A stretch of 64,000 bases of DNA, from positions 52,921 to 116,920 of the forward strand of contig NZ_JAKKOQ010000010.1 of assembly GCF_021738965.1 (NCBI RefSeq), in the 5' to 3' direction. The notes beneath the pieces were generated by a model, which was given only the letters and a program-made list of their open reading frames with translations, was not told the origin of the DNA and made no database searches. Both the position numbers and the translations under genes were made by a program. This document shows, one piece after another, positions 52,897 through 62,348 of this stretch. The stretch comes from Gordonia zhenghanii (GTDB lineage: Bacteria > Actinomycetota > Actinomycetes > Mycobacteriales > Mycobacteriaceae). How positions within the stretch are numbered: position 1 is the first letter of the stretch; each line of letters begins with the position of its first letter.

Positions 52897-53161
52897 CGCG
52901 GACTGTTCGCGTCACCGGCCCGAGCCGGGACTCGACGCGGTCGAAGACGTCGGCCAACTGGATCGGGTCGTCGACGTCGGCGACGAGCGCGACCGTGTAT
53001 CCGGATCGGCCGACCATGAACGGGACGACCGAACGGTAGTCGCGGCCGACGACCGCGACCGGGCGCCCCGTCGACGTCAGCTCATGCGCGAGTCGGGAGA
53101 CGGTGTCGTCATCGATGACGAGCAACGGAATGTCGGTCGGGGAGATCGTGTGATTCTGCAT
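52889..53161 (-). CDS. Small hypothetical protein resembling an SDR N-terminal half
   Basis: The product has 90 residues from ATG 53161. The pattern LLVIDDDTVSRLAHELTSTG, RPVAVVGRD, VADVDDPIQLADVFDRVESR and LGPV resembles the first half of a short-chain dehydrogenase but lacks the glycine-rich loop and the catalytic Tyr/Lys. It may be a remnant or a small Rossmann-like protein with another role. Its stop overlaps the convergent cholesterol-oxidase-like gene by 8 bases. Confidence 0.6.
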   Translation of the reverse strand: MQNHTISPTDIPLLVIDDDTVSRLAHELTSTGRPVAVVGRDYRSVVPFMVGRSGYTVALVADVDDPIQLADVFDRVESRLGPVTRTVRVR

Positions 53162-53220
53162 GCTTCAACGATCTCGCCCGAACCTTGGAGCTGCCCTGCG
53201 GTTCGTGTGTGCATCGGCTG

Positions 53221-53243
53221 GGAGGTCTCGACTCCGCTCGACC
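53221..53243. repeat. Isolated copy of the REP-like core found at 45881
   Basis: GGAGGTCTCGACTCCGCTCG plus ACC, followed by CAGCAGACG, matches the repeat core at 45880-45900. It lies between the small hypothetical gene and dedA. Two unlinked copies show that it is dispersed. Confidence 0.7.
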
Positions 53244-53272
53244 AGCAGACGTCCGCTCGGCCGGCGGTGGCC

Positions 53273-53983
53273 TTACTCAGCAGCGATCGCGTCGTCCTCG
53301 TTCTTGCCGTTACGGCGACGGCGGAGCCACTCGAAGACCATCGGCAGCACCGAGACGAGAACGATCACGATGAAGATCGGCTCGATCAGCTTCTGGACGA
53401 TCTCGAACTGGCCGAGCCAGTAGCCGAGCAGGACGATGCCCGCTCCCCAGACGATGGCGCCGACGACGTTGTAGATCGTGAAGATCGCGAACTTCATGCG
53501 TGCCGCGCCCGCGACGATCGGGGCGAGCGTGCGGACGATCGGCACGAAGCGAGCCAGGAAGATCATGATCGGGCCGTGCTTCTCGAAGAAGAGATGCGCC
53601 TCGTCGAGGTACCGCTGCTTGAGGAATCGGGCGTCGGGCTTGAACATCGAGGTGCCGACGTATCGGCCGATCCAGTAGCCGATCTGACCGCCGATGATGC
53701 CCGCGATCGGAACTCCGATCAGGAGCGGCCACAGCGTGAGGCCGGAGTCGGCGACCTTCTCCGCGTGTTCACCAGACTGGCTGCCTGCGGCGATGAGGCC
53801 TGCGACGAACAGCAGCGAGTCGCCCGGGAGGACCGGGAACAGCACACCGGATTCAATGAGGATGACCACGAGCAGTCCCCAGAAAGCGGCGGGTCCGAAG
53901 TAGCCGATCAGGTTGAACGGGTCCATGAAGCCGGGCATCAATGCCACATTCGAGGTGGTCTCGGCGAGAAGAGTGTCGATCAC
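53273..53983 (-). CDS. DedA-family membrane protein
   Basis: The product has 236 residues from GTG 53983. DedA/SNARE-associated fold: re-entrant motif ESGVLFPVLPGDSLLFVAG near 45-63, GGQIGYWIGRYVG near 100, then FEKHGPIMIFLARFVPIVRT and LAPIVAGAARM with the essential Arg residues, and a basic C-terminal tail. DedA proteins are linked to undecaprenyl-phosphate or phospholipid flipping and envelope homeostasis. Homologue of Rv0364, which also stands next to fba in M. tuberculosis. Divergent from fba. Confidence 0.93.
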   Translation of the reverse strand: MIDTLLAETTSNVALMPGFMDPFNLIGYFGPAAFWGLLVVILIESGVLFPVLPGDSLLFVAGLIAAGSQSGEHAEKVADSGLTLWPLLIGVPIAGIIGGQIGYWIGRYVGTSMFKPDARFLKQRYLDEAHLFFEKHGPIMIFLARFVPIVRTLAPIVAGAARMKFAIFTIYNVVGAIVWGAGIVLLGYWLGQFEIVQKLIEPIFIVIVLVSVLPMVFEWLRRRRNGKNEDDAIAAE

Positions 53984-54131
53984 AGGGCCCGACTCTACCG
54001 GTGAAACCTTCCGGAACCCTTAAAGCGCCCGGTGGCGGGGGATGACACCGCGTCGAAACGTGACCTGGCAAACTATGGAGGAACCCCGTAACACAAGTGG
54101 AGACCTCCACCAGGCTCGACAGGACGTGAGT

Positions 54132-55166
54132 ATGCCCATCGCAACACCCGAGAAGTATGCAGAGATGCTCGCCAAGGCGAAGAAGGATCAGTACGCCTTC
54201 CCGGCCATCAACTGCACGTCGTCGGAGACGATCAACGCAGCCATCAAGGGCTTCGCCGATGCCGGCAGTGACGGCATCATCCAGTTCTCTACCGGCGGAG
54301 CCGAATTCGGCTCGGGCCTGGGAGTCAAGGACATGGTGACCGGCGCGGTCGCCCTCGCCGAGTTCGCGCACGTCGTCGCCGACAAGTACGACGTGACGAT
54401 CGCGCTGCACACCGATCACTGCCCGAAGGACAAGCTCGACGGCTTCGTGCGCCCGCTCCTCGAGATCTCGCGTGAGCGCGTCGCCAACGGGCAGAACCCG
54501 CTGTTCCAGTCGCACATGTGGGACGGTTCGGCCGTGCCGATCGACGAGAACCTCGAGATCGCCAAGGAACTCTTGGCCGCAGCCAAGGCTGCGAAGATCG
54601 TCCTCGAAGTCGAGATCGGCGTCGTCGGCGGCGAAGAGGACGGTGTCGAGAACGAGATCAACGAGAAGCTGTACACGTCGGTCGAAGACTTCCAGAAGAC
54701 CGTCGACGCCCTCGGAACCGGCGAGAACGGCCACTACCTGCTGGCCGCGACCTTCGGCAACGTGCACGGCGTCTACAAGCCTGGCGGCGTCAAGCTGCGT
54801 CCGGGCGTCCTCAAGGAGGGCCAGGACGCGGCGATCGCCAAGCTCGGCCTCGACGCCGACGCAAAGCCGTTCGACTTCGTCTTCCACGGCGGATCCGGTT
54901 CGCTCAAGAGCGAGATCGAGGAAGCCGTCGGCTACGGCGTAATCAAGATGAACGTCGACACCGACACCCAGTACGCGTTCACTCGACCGATCGCCGGTCA
55001 CATGCTGGGCAACTACGACGGTGTGCTCAAGATCGACGGCGAAGTCGGCAACAAGAAGGTCTACGACCCGCGCAGCTACCTGAAGAAGGGCGAGGCGTCG
55101 ATGACCGAGCGCGTCGTCGAAGCCTGCAACGACCTCGGATCGACGGGTAAGTCGATCGGTCGCTGA
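54132..55166 (+). CDS. fbaA: Class II fructose-bisphosphate aldolase
   Basis: Zinc-dependent cleavage of fructose 1,6-bisphosphate in glycolysis/gluconeogenesis. It has 344 residues from ATG 54132, the class IIA length. N-terminus PEKYAEMLAKAKKDQYAFPA, catalytic Asp and zinc His in ALHTDHCP (D near 95), second zinc His in FGNVHGVY, phosphate-binding FVFHGGSGS and IKMNVDTDTQYAFTRP. It is followed by a strong terminator at 55196, so it is monocistronic on its 3' side. Confidence 0.97.
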   Translation: MPIATPEKYAEMLAKAKKDQYAFPAINCTSSETINAAIKGFADAGSDGIIQFSTGGAEFGSGLGVKDMVTGAVALAEFAHVVADKYDVTIALHTDHCPKDKLDGFVRPLLEISRERVANGQNPLFQSHMWDGSAVPIDENLEIAKELLAAAKAAKIVLEVEIGVVGGEEDGVENEINEKLYTSVEDFQKTVDALGTGENGHYLLAATFGNVHGVYKPGGVKLRPGVLKEGQDAAIAKLGLDADAKPFDFVFHGGSGSLKSEIEEAVGYGVIKMNVDTDTQYAFTRPIAGHMLGNYDGVLKIDGEVGNKKVYDPRSYLKKGEASMTERVVEACNDLGSTGKSIGR

Positions 55167-55195
55167 CGCGATCTGACGTCTTTCGAGACACGAGA

Positions 55196-55227
55196 AGGGG
55201 CGCCCGAATCATCGGGCGCCCCTTTTC
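55196..55227 (+). terminator. Rho-independent terminator after fba
   Basis: AAGGGGCGCCCGA (55196-55208) pairs perfectly with TCGGGCGCCCCTT (55213-55225) across the loop ATCA, followed by TTTT. A textbook intrinsic terminator 29 bases after the fba stop. Confidence 0.92.
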
Positions 55228-55272
55228 ATGTCTTGCTCGGTCCGGCTGGTTCTTCAGACCGACCCGTCCTGG

Positions 55273-56769
55273 TCAGTTCACTTTTGTGCAGACCTTCCAG
55301 TCGCCGTCGACCTTGTGCAGAGTGATCTGCGCAGGCACCTTCTTGCTGGAGTCGCTCGTGTTGTACATGTCGACGCCTGCACGAGCGGTGTCTCCGTCGA
55401 TCGCCACCGAATTGACCTCGTCGAACGTCATCAGCTCGTTGCGGGACTTCTGGGTCTCGTACGCCTTCGAGAAGTCGTCGTCGGAGACTGTGGTGTAGTA
55501 CTTGTTCTCCTCGCCGCAGGTGATGTCGCGCAGCTCGGACAGGTCGCCGTCGTTCATCGCTTCCTGGTACGACGAGGCCGTATCTGCGACCTCCGTCTCC
55601 GGGGAGTCGCCTGCGAACAGGTAGAACAATCCGGCGACGATCGCTGCGATCACAACGACCGCTGCGATCAGGGCTGCGATCAGCTTGCCGCGGCTCTTCT
55701 TCTCGCCGCCGTCCGACGGGGCGATGACCTGCGACTGGGCCTTCGGCTGCTGGGCCTGCTCCTGCTGTTTTTTGGCTTGCGGCGCTGTGGGTTTGGCCTG
55801 CGGCGTCTGGGGCTTGGGCTGGCCCTTCGGCTCGGCCTCAGGAGCCTTCTCGTCCTTCGAAGCGTCCGACGACGGCTTCTTCTGGGTGCTGATCTTCGCC
55901 GTCGCCGCTCCTGCGCCCGCAGCCGCTGCTGCGGCTGCCGCGGGAACTGCGATCTTCTCCGTCGGCGTGGAATCCGAGCCGTCTGAATCGTCGGCCTCGG
56001 TGTCAGCGTCGTTCGCGCCAGTCTCGTCAGCTTCGGCGTCAGCAGACTCCGCGGCATCGGCATCGGCATCGTCGGCGGCGGCTTCGTCCTCGTCTTCGTC
56101 GCCGTCCGAATCGACGTCGACCGACTGCTCTACGACGGCGGCTTTGTCCGTAACCCCTGCCTGTGCCTGAGTCCCTGCCTGTGCCTGAGTCTCGGACTGC
56201 GCCTGGTCGTCCGACTCGGGAGCCTTCGCGGACGTCGGCTCGCCGACGACCGTCTCCTCGGCCAGCCCGGTGTTCTCCTCGCCGGACTCGTCGGACGTCG
56301 TCTCGTCGGCCGCTTCCGCTTCGGGCTGGTCGCCATCGGTCTCGTCAACGCCGGCCTCGTCAATGTCAGGCTCGTCGGCGTCAGGCTCGTCAGGTTCTGG
56401 GGTCTTCCCGCCCTTCGCCGCTGCTGCGACACCCGCGGGAATCTTGAACGCGCGCGTCGGCGACTCGGAGTCGCCGCCCTTCGGCTTGGGGGCCTTCTGC
56501 TCGTCGCCGAGCTTCATCACCGGCGTCGGACCCTGACCCGACTTGGCCTGGTCCGACTTACTGTCGGTCGAGTCACCCTTGGGCGAGTCGCTCTTGGTCG
56601 ACTCGCTCTTGGCTGACTCGCTCGTGGTCGACTCGCTCTTATCAGGCGTGGCCTCTTCGGGCTTCTTCGCGTCGCTGCCCGACGCGTTGGACGCCTGCTC
56701 TCGGCGTGCACGAAATGCGCCGACCACCTTGTCGATGGCGGCTGGCTTTTCTTTATCCGAATCAGGCAT
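55273..56769 (-). CDS. Membrane protein with long acidic cytoplasmic tail and exported DUF4878-like domain (Rv0361-like)
   Basis: The product has 498 residues from ATG 56769 (AGGAT upstream); a TTG three codons earlier is possible. The first ~370 residues are low-complexity: Ser/Lys/Asp-rich, then very acidic Asp/Glu/Ala stretches, an alanine run and a Pro/Gln/Lys region. One membrane helix (LIAALIAAVVVIAAIVAGLF) lies near 385, then a ~100-residue extracytoplasmic domain with two Cys (DITCGEENKYY; VDGDWKVCTKVN) resembling DUF4878/NTF2-like lipoprotein domains. It occupies the place of Rv0361 beside fba. Function unknown. The tail is much longer than I would expect for that homologue. Confidence 0.8.
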   Translation of the reverse strand: MPDSDKEKPAAIDKVVGAFRARREQASNASGSDAKKPEEATPDKSESTTSESAKSESTKSDSPKGDSTDSKSDQAKSGQGPTPVMKLGDEQKAPKPKGGDSESPTRAFKIPAGVAAAAKGGKTPEPDEPDADEPDIDEAGVDETDGDQPEAEAADETTSDESGEENTGLAEETVVGEPTSAKAPESDDQAQSETQAQAGTQAQAGVTDKAAVVEQSVDVDSDGDEDEDEAAADDADADAAESADAEADETGANDADTEADDSDGSDSTPTEKIAVPAAAAAAAAGAGAATAKISTQKKPSSDASKDEKAPEAEPKGQPKPQTPQAKPTAPQAKKQQEQAQQPKAQSQVIAPSDGGEKKSRGKLIAALIAAVVVIAAIVAGLFYLFAGDSPETEVADTASSYQEAMNDGDLSELRDITCGEENKYYTTVSDDDFSKAYETQKSRNELMTFDEVNSVAIDGDTARAGVDMYNTSDSSKKVPAQITLHKVDGDWKVCTKVN

Positions 56770-56886
56770 CTGGCTCAATCCTGTATCGCGTCGAGGTTGA
56801 AAGCGCGCAAGGCGCGATGTCGAGACTATCGAATGTCTACCGCTGCGGTCTCCTCGGACAGCTCGGATGAATGATTGAATGGCCGT

Positions 56887-57315
56887 GTGACCTCATTCGG
56901 AGACCTTCTCGGACCCCCGCCCACGCTCCTCACCGGAGACGACGAGGCGGAATCAGACCTGCTCAACGGAGCGGACCCGGCGGCAGTGGCCGCCGACCAC
57001 CCGACCGCGTCCGTCGCCTGGGCGTACCTCGCTGAAGCTGCACTCGACGGTGAGCCTGCGACTTCGGGCGTCATCGCCGCCTACGCGTACGCCCGCACCG
57101 GCTACCACCGCGGCCTCGACCAGCTCCGACGCCACGGGTGGAAGGGATTCGGCCCCGTCCCGTGGAGCCACGACCAGAATCAAGGCTTCCTGCGCTGTGT
57201 CGGCGCCCTCGCCCGCGCCGCAAAAGCTATCGGCGAGGAGGACGAGTACGTCCGGTGCCTGGACCTGTTGAACGACAGTGACCCGCGCGCCGTCACCGAA
57301 CTCGGGCTCGACTGA
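56887..57315 (+). CDS. DUF3151 protein (Rv0360c-like)
   Basis: The product has 142 residues from GTG 56887; a TTG four codons earlier is less likely. Conserved blocks: LLGPPPTLLTGDDEA, HPTASVAWAYLAEAALD, AYAYARTGYHRGLDQLRRHG, WKGFGPVPWSHDQNQGFLR and CLDLLNDSDP. These match the actinobacterial DUF3151 family, represented by Rv0360c in the same syntenic position. No function is assigned. No membrane segment. Confidence 0.92.
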   Translation: MTSFGDLLGPPPTLLTGDDEAESDLLNGADPAAVAADHPTASVAWAYLAEAALDGEPATSGVIAAYAYARTGYHRGLDQLRRHGWKGFGPVPWSHDQNQGFLRCVGALARAAKAIGEEDEYVRCLDLLNDSDPRAVTELGLD

Positions 57316-57345
57316 CTCCAACACCCGAATCCCGAGCACGCTGAC

Positions 57346-58509
57346 ATGGATCCGGCCCGAACGATCCGCGACGCAGGCCACGCAGGTGACCAGGCGCTGC
57401 AGAGTATGCGTTCGCGGTTCGGGGCGAAGATTCCGAAGTTTCTGCGGGTTCGGCTCCGCCGGTTGTGGCTGTCGTTCGTTCCGATCCTGCAATGCGGGCT
57501 CGCGAGCGGGCTCGCCTGGTGGATCGCTGCCGACATCGTCCACCACGACCGGCCGTTCTTCGCGCCGATCGCCGCCGTCGTCTCCCTCGGGCTCTCTCTA
57601 GCCAAACGGTGGCGGCGGTCGGTGGAACTCATCGGCGGCGTCCTGATCGGGATCATCGTCGGCGATGTCGGCATCTCCATCCTCGGCTCGGGAGGATGGC
57701 AGATCTCGGTCGTCGTCGCCATCGCTATGAGCGTTGCGGTGTTCCTCGACAAGGGCGTCATGATCCCGATTCAGGCGGCGTCGTCCGCGGTCCTGATCGC
57801 GACCCTCATCCCGCCCGGCACCGGTAGCTTCGGTCGGGCCGTCGATGCGCTCATCGGCGGCGGCGTCGGGCTGCTCGTCGTCGCGCTCGTCCCGATCAAT
57901 CCGGCCCGACGCGCCAGGCGTGACGCGGCGGAGATCCTCTCGATCCTGCGCAACCTGTCCGCAGACCTCGCCATCGCGCTGCGCCTCGAGGACGAGGACG
58001 GCATCTACCGGGTGCTCGCGACTGCGCGTGGAACCCAAGGTGCCATCGACTCGCTGCGGGCCGGCGTCACGGCAGGCCGCGAAGTCAGCAGACTGTCCCC
58101 GATGTACTGGTCCTCGCGGGGCCGAGTCGAACGAATCGGCGCCACCGCCGACCCCATCGACAACGCGGTACGCAATTTCCGTGTCATCTGCCGTCGATCG
58201 CTTGGCGTGACGCAGCGGGGGATCGCGATCGAACCGGAGATCGTCGGCGTCGTCGATGACCTTCAACTGGGTTTCGAGACCCTTCGGGCGATGATGATGG
58301 CCGAGCCAGGGGACAGTCCCGATCAGGCCGATGCCGCGCGCGTCATCCGGTCCATCGTCCGCAAGGCCCGCACCTCCCTCGCGGACGGCGTGGAAGACCT
58401 CTCTGAAGCCGCCATGCTGGTGGAACTCCGGTCACTGCTCGTGGACATGCTGATGGTGACGGGCCTCAAGCGATCGTCGGCGATCGCTCAGTTGCATCGG
58501 AATCAGTAA
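57346..58509 (+). CDS. FUSC/aromatic-acid-exporter-type membrane protein
   Basis: The product has 387 residues from ATG 57346. About six membrane helices between residues 40 and 185 (LASGLAWWIAADIVHHDRPF, FAPIAAVVSLGLSLAKRW, ELIGGVLIGIIVGDVGISIL, VDALIGGGVGLLVVALVPI) followed by a cytoplasmic helical domain of about 190 residues. This is the single-unit FUSC/DUF939 architecture linked to export of aromatic acids in better-studied relatives; the substrate here is unknown. It starts 30 bases after DUF3151 and may share its transcript. Confidence 0.85.
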   Translation: MDPARTIRDAGHAGDQALQSMRSRFGAKIPKFLRVRLRRLWLSFVPILQCGLASGLAWWIAADIVHHDRPFFAPIAAVVSLGLSLAKRWRRSVELIGGVLIGIIVGDVGISILGSGGWQISVVVAIAMSVAVFLDKGVMIPIQAASSAVLIATLIPPGTGSFGRAVDALIGGGVGLLVVALVPINPARRARRDAAEILSILRNLSADLAIALRLEDEDGIYRVLATARGTQGAIDSLRAGVTAGREVSRLSPMYWSSRGRVERIGATADPIDNAVRNFRVICRRSLGVTQRGIAIEPEIVGVVDDLQLGFETLRAMMMAEPGDSPDQADAARVIRSIVRKARTSLADGVEDLSEAAMLVELRSLLVDMLMVTGLKRSSAIAQLHRNQ

Positions 58510-58528
58510 CGATCAGGTCACCCTAACC

Positions 58529-58556
58529 TTGACATATTCAGTAGCACGCATATATT
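58529..58556 (+). promoter_or_regulatory. Promoter of the CDF exporter, probably leaderless, with metal-operator-like dyad
   Basis: TTGACA (58529-58534), 16 bases and TATATT (58551-58556) form a near-consensus promoter. The expected start point, about 7 bases after the -10 box, falls on the ATG at 58563, so the mRNA would be leaderless. Within it, CATATTC and GCATATAT form an imperfect dyad of the kind bound by ArsR/SmtB-type metal sensors. Confidence 0.6.
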
Positions 58557-58562
58557 GAGGTC

Positions 58563-59498
58563 ATGAGCAGTAACCACGGGCACGAAGGGCACAGTCACGG
58601 GCCCAGTGCAGCCGATCTCGCATCGGGCGCGACCAATCGACGACTCTGGCCGATGACGGTGTCGGTCGTCATCATCGGCGGGTTCTTCGTCGTCGAGCTC
58701 GTCACCGGCCTGCTCTTCGGGTCGCTCGCGCTGGTCGCCGACGCCGGGCACATGCTCACCGACGTCGTCGCACTCACCATGGGGCTCTCGGCCCTGCTCC
58801 TCGCGCGGCACGGTCGGGTCACCGACGGGCGCAGTTTCGGTTGGTACCGCGCAGAAGTCTTCACCGCCGTCGTCAATGCAGTCCTACTCATCGGTGTCGG
58901 CGTGTTCGTTCTCGTCGAAGCTATCCGCCGCATCGGCACCGACCCCGAGGTTCCCGGCGGACCGATGATCATCGTTGCCGCCCTCGGTCTCGTCGCCAAC
59001 CTCGTCGTGATGCTGCTGTTGAGGGCCGACGCCGAAGGGTCGATCGCCATCCGCGGCGCCTACCTCGAAGTCCTCGCCGACGCCGTCGGCAGCGTCGGCG
59101 TCCTGGTCGCAGGCATCGTCGCGCTCACCACAGGTTGGGGTTACGCCGACCTCATCGTCGCTGTGCTCATCGCAGTCTGGGTGGTCCCGCGTGCGCTGAA
59201 GCTCGCACGCGACGCGCTCAAGATCCTCAACCAGCAGGCGCCGTCGCACATCGACCTCACGGACCTGCGTGCCCGTCTCGCCGATGTCCCCGGAGTAGAC
59301 GACGTCCACGACCTGCACGTCTGGTCGGTCACCACCGGTATGGACGTCGTGACCGTGCACCTGACCGCGTTCGGCGACCACACCAGAGTTCTCGCAGATG
59401 CGCGCGCCGTCCTCGACGCGCAAGGCCTCGAACACGCCACGGTCCAGATCGAGTCGTCGGGCAGCAAGGCTGCATGCACCGGCGAACTGACCTGGTGA
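58563..59498 (+). CDS. Cation diffusion facilitator, zinc-type exporter (CzcD/ZitB-like)
   Basis: The product has 311 residues. His-rich N-terminus (HGHEGHSHG), six membrane helices (about 28-195) with the metal-site pair in LVADAGHMLTDV (H-x3-D, helix II) and VLADAVGSVGVL with D in helix V, and a cytoplasmic C-terminal domain (VDDVHDLHVWSVTTGMDVVT and VHL). The HxxxD/DxxxD arrangement fits zinc (cadmium or cobalt possible). It exports metal in exchange for protons. It appears to be transcribed alone from the promoter at 58529. Confidence 0.93.
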   Translation: MSSNHGHEGHSHGPSAADLASGATNRRLWPMTVSVVIIGGFFVVELVTGLLFGSLALVADAGHMLTDVVALTMGLSALLLARHGRVTDGRSFGWYRAEVFTAVVNAVLLIGVGVFVLVEAIRRIGTDPEVPGGPMIIVAALGLVANLVVMLLLRADAEGSIAIRGAYLEVLADAVGSVGVLVAGIVALTTGWGYADLIVAVLIAVWVVPRALKLARDALKILNQQAPSHIDLTDLRARLADVPGVDDVHDLHVWSVTTGMDVVTVHLTAFGDHTRVLADARAVLDAQGLEHATVQIESSGSKAACTGELTW

Positions 59499-59520
59499 GA
59501 ATGCGTGGAAGACGCGGCGG

Positions 59521-60306
59521 CTACAGCCAGAACGCGAACAGGTGCCATCCGTAGGAGACGAACAGCGAGTCGACGCCGAACAGCCCCATCAGGCCTTCGA
59601 TGAGGGCGAAGAACGCCCTGTTCAACGCCGGCAGCCACAGCACGACGAGAACGATGAGGAACCCGAACGGGGCGATCTTCTCGGCGGAACGGCGAATGTC
59701 CCATGACAGGTACGGCTCGATCGCGTGGTAGCCGTCGAAGCCCGGCACCGGGATCAGGTTCAGGATCAACGCGGTGAACTGGAGAAAGGCGAGCATCGCG
59801 AGCGACGACCACAGATTGAGGTTTCCGAGGTCGTCGGCCAACGGCATCGCAGTCAACAGGATGCACAGCACGACGCCCAGGATCAGGTTCGCGGCAGGCC
59901 CGGCCAACGCGACCTTCGTCCGCTGACTCTTGGTGAAGGCACTGTGATCGACGTACACCGCGCCGCCGGGGAAACCGATGCCGCCCAGCGCGATGATCAG
60001 CAACGGCAACGCGATCGACAGACCCGGATGCGTGTACTTGAGCGGATTCAACGTCAAGTAGCCGCGGAGTTCTGTGTTGCGGTCGCCGTAGCGGAACGCA
60101 GTGAACGCGTGCCCGAACTCGTGCAGACACAGCGAGATCACCCAGCCAGACAGGACCAGGAGGATCGCGCCCAGCGTCGCGGTCGCAGAGTCGTCACGTC
60201 CCGACGAGACCAGCAGTGCCACACCGACACCGAACGCGACGCAGAGGCCGAGGAAGACGACGCCGGGTCGCACTGACTTCAACGCGACCGAAGTCGGAGT
60301 CGTCAC
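59521..60306 (-). CDS. Site-2-protease-family membrane metalloprotease (Rv0359-like)
   Basis: The product has 261 residues from GTG 60306. Zinc motif H62-E63-x2-H66 (LHEFGHAF) lies in a membrane helix, and the third ligand D191 in NLIPVPGFDGYHA, the S2P NPDG-type motif. About six membrane segments; no PDZ domain, as in the short S2P group. Substrate unknown. It overlaps the upstream gene by four bases (GTGA). The Rv0358-Rv0359 pair has the same order in M. tuberculosis. Confidence 0.93.
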   Translation of the reverse strand: MTTPTSVALKSVRPGVVFLGLCVAFGVGVALLVSSGRDDSATATLGAILLVLSGWVISLCLHEFGHAFTAFRYGDRNTELRGYLTLNPLKYTHPGLSIALPLLIIALGGIGFPGGAVYVDHSAFTKSQRTKVALAGPAANLILGVVLCILLTAMPLADDLGNLNLWSSLAMLAFLQFTALILNLIPVPGFDGYHAIEPYLSWDIRRSAEKIAPFGFLIVLVVLWLPALNRAFFALIEGLMGLFGVDSLFVSYGWHLFAFWL

Positions 60307-60944
60307 TGAGAGACCAGCTTCCAGTCGATGTGATGACGGTAGAAGGTCGACCGTTTGACCAGACGCTCAGTGATGACGCCCTCGCGTTCGACGACCAGGT
60401 TGCTGCCGCCCGTCTGTACCGCTCGCCCGGTCTTCCAGCCGCCCGGCAGCCACCGTGCGACACGCCCGCGTACCCCCGGCTCCTCCGGGATGGGCTCGAT
60501 CTCCACCGCATCCACCTCGCCGTCGAACAAGCGATCGGAGTCGACGTACGCCTCACCGTGCAGCTTGGCGCCGTCGGCGCCCAGGTGGCGGGCTCGGCCC
60601 ACGAGAACAGTCGCGGCATCGTCGCGGATCAACGGCAGGCTGCGGGCGACGCCGGACTCGGCGAGCGCCATCGCGTTGGCACCGTATTTGAGGTTGTACG
60701 CCTTGGTCGCGTCGGTCTCATGCGGTGCGACATAAGCGATTTCGACGTCGAGTCGGTCCTGCTTCATGACTGCGGCGACGATCTCGGCGAGGAACACGTC
60801 GGGCTCCACGCCGGACTCCTCGACAGCGGGCGGAGCGACGATGAGTCGGGTCAAGTCCGGGTATTCGAGCGCCTGCGCGACCAGAACTGCAGGTGTCGGG
60901 CCGTTCTCGGCACCTGTCGTCGGGGCGAGGTGAGTAGATGACAC
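60303..60944 (-). CDS. Conserved hypothetical protein (Rv0358-like)
   Basis: The product has 213 residues from GTG 60944. No membrane segment or signal. Blocks: LEYPDLTRLIVAPPAVEESG, IAYVAPHETDATKAYNLKYG, ATVLVGRARHLGADGAKLHG and STFYRHHIDWKLVSQ. Its position between purA and the site-2 protease, and its length, match Rv0358 (about 215 residues) of M. tuberculosis. Function unknown. Divergent from purA and translationally coupled to the protease gene, which suggests a shared role. Confidence 0.85.
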   Translation of the reverse strand: MSSTHLAPTTGAENGPTPAVLVAQALEYPDLTRLIVAPPAVEESGVEPDVFLAEIVAAVMKQDRLDVEIAYVAPHETDATKAYNLKYGANAMALAESGVARSLPLIRDDAATVLVGRARHLGADGAKLHGEAYVDSDRLFDGEVDAVEIEPIPEEPGVRGRVARWLPGGWKTGRAVQTGGSNLVVEREGVITERLVKRSTFYRHHIDWKLVSQ

Positions 60945-61016
60945 GTCTACCAGGATAACGGCGCGGCATGCGCACACCGTGGACTCGGGGTCTGACGGCA
61001 CGTTCGGACCCAGTAG

Positions 61017-62333
<1,317 letters not shown>

Positions 62334-62348
62334 CCGGGGACGGCGCAA

